From Dillenia suffruticosa (Eukaryota; Streptophyta; Magnoliopsida; Dilleniales; Dilleniaceae): DNA of 64,000 nt. The stretch covers positions 7,653,109 to 7,717,108 of the forward strand of contig JAVTVX010000009.1 of NCBI GenBank assembly GCA_033439265.1. Direction: 5' to 3'. This document shows, piece by piece, positions 59,189 through 64,000 of this stretch (within the stretch, counting starts at the first letter, position 1; every line of letters starts with the position of its first letter). The translations under genes were made by a program, and so were the position numbers. The notes below the pieces were generated by a model that was not told where the DNA came from, made no database searches, and saw only the letters and a program-made list of their open reading frames with translations.

Positions 59189-62090
59189 GAGGGAGCTTTT
59201 ATCCCTACCCAAGAGGCTTTTGGTCTTGATGTTTGTTTGCTCATATGTGCATTGTTGAATAAGAATGTTGTTGGACATTCATTCTTCTAAAAAGTCTTAT
59301 TTGTCATATTTTTTTCCTTTTGATTATAATGCATATTTTTGTGTCCCTCATTTTATTTTTTCCTTACCCTTTTGAGAAGTGGGTGGTTTTCGAATTGCTT
59401 TCCCCTTTGGACCTAGCTAAAGAGTTCCTCCTATTGTACCTGTTGAGAAAGTGAAACTGAGTGGCTCAAGAGAAAATTATTCTTAAAAAATAAAAAAATA
59501 AAAATGACATACGTATTATTAAATCAGGAGTTATACTTCAAATTAGATATTTTGTTTATGATCGCATAATATATATTCACGATCACAGATTATAGATGAT
59601 ATTAATAAACAAAACTTGAGATCATTTTGAAGATGAGTTTAAGAATTAAATCTAGCCTACCATAGAGTGATTTGTTTAAAGTATAGTCATTATTCTAAAA
59701 TGAGGTATCACCTTGGTCAAGAGACATTCTAAGTTTGAAAAAGTGCGGCTGTGTCCAAGCAAGGAACGGTGTTTGGGCTAATCCTAATTGAAATACTAAT
59801 AGTCTTCTTATGAAAAGCAAAAGCTGGACCAATAAACAGAAGTTAACACCGGCTAGGTAGATCCATCCATCTAGAAACCTAAAAGGCTATGGATCTTTGC
59901 AAATTATGTTATTTGAATGTTTAAGATTACTCCATTCTCGCATCTCCTCAAAATAAAGGGACATAGCCAATTATTTTGTATAAACGTATAATAGTAGCTC
60001 CTCGGGGCTCCTTTTCCGGTTTCTACTATTAATATTTAATGGAAACGAAATGTAGTACTATTTGAATCAAATAATCGATCGAAAGAGAGTTAGTAAGGAA
60101 TCTAATGGAGAGTTGATTGGTCGTAGATTTAAATCTAATTAAAATATAAATTTTCTTAGACATAATAATGTTCGATGGATTAATAAAAGCATGAATTAAA
60201 TAGATCACCACATTGATGTACTTTTTGAAATTTTATTTGAATTAGTCAAAATATGTTAATAATTTAATTAAAAATACATGTTAGATTGAATTGCCATATA
60301 AAATTTGATCATAATTTTATTTAAGTCATCTAACATTATTGTGTTGTTTTCATCATTAAGTAACATAATTTGTGGTCATTAAAGTGCCGATACAACTTTC
60401 ATAGAAATGAAGAAAATTCACATTGCACATCGAACTCGCATTTATTTTTTAGGGATTAGAGTAGTTCTATAAAATTTTTGTTGGTGTGAAAACCGTTGAC
60501 AACATTCCCCTACACCACATTGTGAAGTTGAATTTTTTTTTTCTTTTGACACGAAAATCCAGTGCTATAGGTGATGCGAACCAATCCAAATGGTGCAGTA
60601 ATTTTTATGAATCTGATTGTCGATCGCACCTGAATTACTCACTTTAAATTAATAATCTATTTGTTTTAGTTAACTGAAATTGTGTGATCAATTTTTAATC
60701 TCAAATATATTGAAAAAGCAAATAAACAAATAATAACAAACAAATCTAAATACAACTAAATATAAACCGCAAAATAATTATGTACGTAAATTATAATTAA
60801 GAAAAATAACAACTAAAAATTAGTGACTCTATGATTGTAAGAAAATAAAAATTAATTTTAAAATTCTATTGAGGGCTACAAAATTATTTATGAGTTCTTA
60901 GATCTGTTTTCTAAAATTGATATCACAACATGAAATTAAAGTCTTAAATAATAAATAATAGATAAAAAAATTATAAGAAAATATTTACTTATTAGAATCA
61001 CTGCGCTCCCTCTCTCCCTCTCTCTCCCTCTCTCTCCGCCCCTTATTTCAGTCAAGGGATTATAGAACATTGAGAAACAATTTAGATGGCATGAAAGGAC
61101 TATTTTGGTTCTCCATTCTTGATATCTCAATACGGTAATCATATTCAAGATTAGAATTGTTGCCACGCATGACCATTCTATTTCCTTCCCTTCTATTGCT
61201 GTGTCAAGTTTCAACGCGCTAAATGAATTAATATTTACACAAAATTCTTATACCTTCTACTTTTACATATTTCTCGTATTTAACGAAATATTTATTTATT
61301 TATTTATATTTTCTATTTTTTATATTATTTGCATTATAAGTAATAATTACATATTTTGATCATTTTATATTTTTAGTATGAAATATGGTTATTTTATTAT
61401 TTTTTAAAAAAATAATTAATATTTACGTCAAAATTCTTATAACTTTTATATTTACACATTTGCCCACATTTCTTTTTCCTTTATTTTGAAATGTGTCATT
61501 TTCCCGTCTCGTTTCATAGTCATTTTTGTTTCTATCCAACTTAAGAAATCTGTATATATCTAAAAAGGACAAAAAAATTTGGACTCTATCTATCACAAAA
61601 AATTATACATGAGTTCCGTCCAAAAGGAAATGTATAAAAAAAAAACAGGGATTTCCTTTAGCTAATATTTGCACCCTCCGTGCGCGAGCCCGCTCAATAT
61701 TTTGTATGAAGTATAAAATTTTCAAGTCAAAGAAAAATATTATTTCAAGATAAAGGCAAAAAATAATCCGGGATGTTCCAAAAAAAGTAAACATCTTGCA
61801 AGATTCGTTAGAGATAGAAATATCATCACCCTGCTTCTTTTATAGTAGAAAATTTTAGATCATAAATTCTCATTAGTCAAAATTTTTCAGTGATATATAT
61901 AAAAATTAAATGTGTAAATTGTTAGCAAATCAATTACTTGAAGATCTTGTGTGCCAAATCCTCATAATTTCATTTAGATATATTAATTACACATTTTGTG
62001 CGAGTTTCCGTAAATAACTTAAATAACACTGTGATATTTTTCAAAACATTATAGCCAAATGTGGATGGTTTGCTCATAACACAAATATGG
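59189..62090. other. Non-coding spacer between the two peptide-gene copies
   Basis: A possible 3' UTR follows to about 59,350. The rest is unremarkable AT-rich DNA. The only repeat is a CTCCCTCT run at 61,007-61,038. No gene or transposon end recognised. Confidence 0.45.
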
Positions 62091-62095
62091 CAAAA

Positions 62096-62262
62096 GGGGT
62101 GTATATATATGTACGTAAGCATGTATATGAGACACACCAAAAAGCCACAGGCTAATGAATGGGGGGAGAGAGCAAGAAAGAGAGAATGGATAGATTAATT
62201 CAAGAAATGCGATGTTTGACAATTTTTGTCATCCTTATTTTAGGTCTCGAGAGAATGAGCAA
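62096..62262 (+). pseudogene. Truncated duplicate of the peptide gene (promoter and signal peptide)
   Basis: About 88-90% identical by eye to 58,640-58,798: same TATA-like word, same leader (CATGTATATGAGACACAC), ATG at 62,159 with ESKKERMDRLIQEMRCLTIF, then VILILGL. Identity stops at GGTCTC (62,250), before the first peptide repeat. The frame then runs into a GC-rich tandem repeat and gives a Cys/Ala/His-rich tail with no peptide motif. It cannot encode the hormone-like repeats. Confidence 0.75.
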
Positions 62263-62264
62263 AA

Positions 62265-62692
62265 AAGCACTAGCATGTGCGGTAGCCCAGTGCTTGCCTA
62301 TGTGGTGGCCCATGCAAGCGCTTGCATGCATGCTGGCATGCGCGGTCAACCACACAGGCAGGCGCGATGGACCGTGTAGGCACTTTTAAGCGTGGTTACC
62401 TCATGCGGGCATGCGTGGGTGGCATGCGCGGGCAAGCACGATGGCTCACGTGGGCGCTTTCATGCGCGGGCACCCGCATAGGGGCTTGAATGCGCGGCTG
62501 CCTCGTGTGGGCATGTACAGTAGCCCACGCTTGCCCGTCTTGCCCGTGGCTAGCATGCACGGGCGCGCACGCGAGTGGTTGCATGTGCGGTTGCCCCGCG
62601 TGGGCATGCACGGTAGCCCCGCACTTGTTTGCGTGTTGGCATGCACAAGGGGCCGCCCACGTTCGTGTTTGGCATAGCTTCCTATTTGCACT
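62265..62692. repeat. GC-rich repeat island (GCATGCGCGGGC type)
   Basis: Degenerate ~50-60-base units around GGGCATGCACGGTAGCCC, GCGCTTGCATGCGCGG and CTGCCTCGTGTGGGC. All frames are open and rich in Ala, Cys, His and Arg, none convincing. It directly replaces the repeat part of the duplicated peptide gene. Confidence 0.75.
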
Positions 62693-62924
62693 GTTTTGAC
62701 TTTCCACAATAAATATTGCATAAAAATTCAAAAATTCACTTTTGCTAATATAAATTCCACTAAATTAAAGAAATGGAAAAAAATGGGAATAAATGAAAAA
62801 AGAGAGAGAAAAATAGTGGGGAATTATAATAACAATATATAATATATATACTATATCATCGGTAAATGAAAGAGAATTAAGTAAATACAGTGCAAGAAAT
62901 AGAAAAAATTAATAGGAATTACAA
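62693..62924. other. AT-rich spacer
   Basis: Nothing recognised. Confidence 0.4.
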
Positions 62925-64000
62925 TCAAGAAAATTTAACTTTAGGTCTAAATGTTGTTGCTTTTTCTTTACTTTCACTAGGAGAGGATGCACTTGCACTC
63001 GCAGGAGAAGAGAATGGAGCAAGAGATGAACTTTCTCTGATAACATCACGGATGTCAAAAGGATTATTATCGCTACCATTGGGAGGAGAACTGAATGAAG
63101 CCCCGAGGAGGAGAATCGAATGAACGCACAGTAAATGGGTAGGCAGAGGTTTGCATGTAAGAGATCAGATAAGGATGAGGTGGTCTAGGTTTGGTGGTGG
63201 TTACAATAGAGAAAGAAGGTCCAGCTGGTCTTGTTACTTGCAAATGGTCTCTTTTTCACAAAATAAAATCGCTATTCACCTTTATATCAGCAGATATACT
63301 TATCAAGTCAAATAATATTTTTCTATGTTCTTCCTTATTGTGTTGTTTGAATTCACCAAAACTATGTCTCATTTCACCTACTTCCCTCCAAACTTCTCCT
63401 ACTTCCCTCCGAATTTCGTCAAATTTCTCATCAACGCTATCCATGAACTATGTTTTCATACTATAGATACATTCAAAGAATTCATTCAACTTAGTATTCT
63501 CATTCTCATTCCTAGTCTCGTTATTCGCTTCTGGCACTGGTCTATGTTCAGGCTCTGTCCTATATTCTACACCTTTTTCTTTACATTCATTTCACAAATC
63601 TTATAAACTCTATGTAAGGTTTTATCATTTATACCACTTTTAAAACTTAATTACACATTATTTTCCTTTCGTAAACTTATTCCTTCACTTTTTAAAATAC
63701 CGATAACCACGTTGCAATATGACAAATTTGAATTTTAAGAAACTCTTGTGGTTATCATAAAGTAAGGAAGAAAAAAATGCGAACCTGTTTTTTTCTTTCA
63801 ATAATGCGCGCCATTAGCTAAAATCATCTTGAGTAATAGGTGTATGATTATCTGCCCATGCCTTAATAGGTGTATGATTAGAAAGTGAAGAATTCTTTCA
63901 TGAAATTTTAAATCCGTCACATTTGTACTAGAAGTCTCTAAACTAGTATCATTAAATGCTATCGAGCATCCATTAGTATCTTAGTTTACAAATATGGGAT
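62925..64000 (-). pseudogene. Transposase_32-like gene copy, 3' part, runs off the window
   Basis: Read on the minus strand from the window edge: FHERILHFLIIHLLRH, NLSYCNVVIGILKSEGISL, then an acidic stretch, a coiled coil (MDSVDEKFDEIRREVGEV, GEFKQHNKEEHRK), a Ser/Pro-rich segment and NPFDIRDVIRESS, ending FRPKVKFS at 62,925. It is colinear with 46,700-47,809, including the tail that the Sirevirus copy lacks. Broken in several places. The N-terminal half lies beyond the window. Confidence 0.65.

Noticed and set aside
62396-62731. Ala/His/Cys-rich frames of 70-110 codons on both strands
   Set aside because: A GC-rich repeat island keeps all frames open; no motif and no start context apart from the fused signal peptide noted separately.

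Overview
The window is nuclear DNA of a flowering plant, probably a eudicot. It is AT-rich, its coding stretches are broken by GT...AG introns, and almost all of it is nested transposable elements: CACTA (En/Spm) DNA transposons, one Sirevirus-type Copia retrotransposon and two long solo LTRs. No rRNA gene, functional tRNA gene or complete conserved host housekeeping gene was found. The most notable host-type locus is a small secreted-peptide gene near 58.7 kb.

Layout. 1-514: tail of a Ulp1-like gene, apparently cut off where a CACTA-type end begins. 515-12,291: a composite CACTA-like block (A) bounded by similar termini and flanked inside by arrays of GTCGCTAA/TTAGCGAC motifs. It holds a Transposase_24 (Ptta) gene remnant, another CACTA end (C, 5,763) with a ~50-bp repeat array split by a ~2.9-kb LTR (6,617-9,551), GC-rich repeat islands and two tRNA-like modules. 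12,957-23,094: a CACTA element (B) with 28-bp terminal inverted repeats and a TAA target duplication. It carries minus-strand transposase remnants diverging from a plus-strand Ulp1-like cargo gene, and large subterminal arrays. 23,655-24,534: a small non-autonomous CACTA element (F). 25.2-25.7 kb: another Ptta fragment. About 26,130-37,511: a degraded Sirevirus on the minus strand, with an additional open reading frame in the position where some Sireviruses carry an envelope-like gene. 38.5-39.5 kb and 46.3-47.8 kb: plus-strand relatives of that additional frame. 41.1-58.6 kb: a second Ulp1/TNP2/Ptta CACTA cassette (E), the mirror image of B, with a solo LTR (49,699-52,688, ATTAT duplication) inside its transposase. 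58,700-59,188: a signal-peptide gene with four 30-codon repeats of an IDA/IDL-like peptide motif. 62.1 kb: a truncated duplicate of that gene's promoter and signal peptide. 62,925-64,000: a fourth relative of the Sirevirus additional frame, leaving the window.

How the parts relate. B and E share one gene plan: a Ulp1 (C48)-like cysteine-protease gene transcribed away from the TNP2 and Ptta transposase genes. The Sirevirus additional frame belongs to a protein family (best matched from memory to the 'putative plant transposon protein', Transposase_32) that occurs four times here, once inside a retrotransposon. The peptide gene sits directly next to a CACTA Ptta fragment and was partly duplicated 3.4 kb away. 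These family assignments come from reading motifs without database searches.
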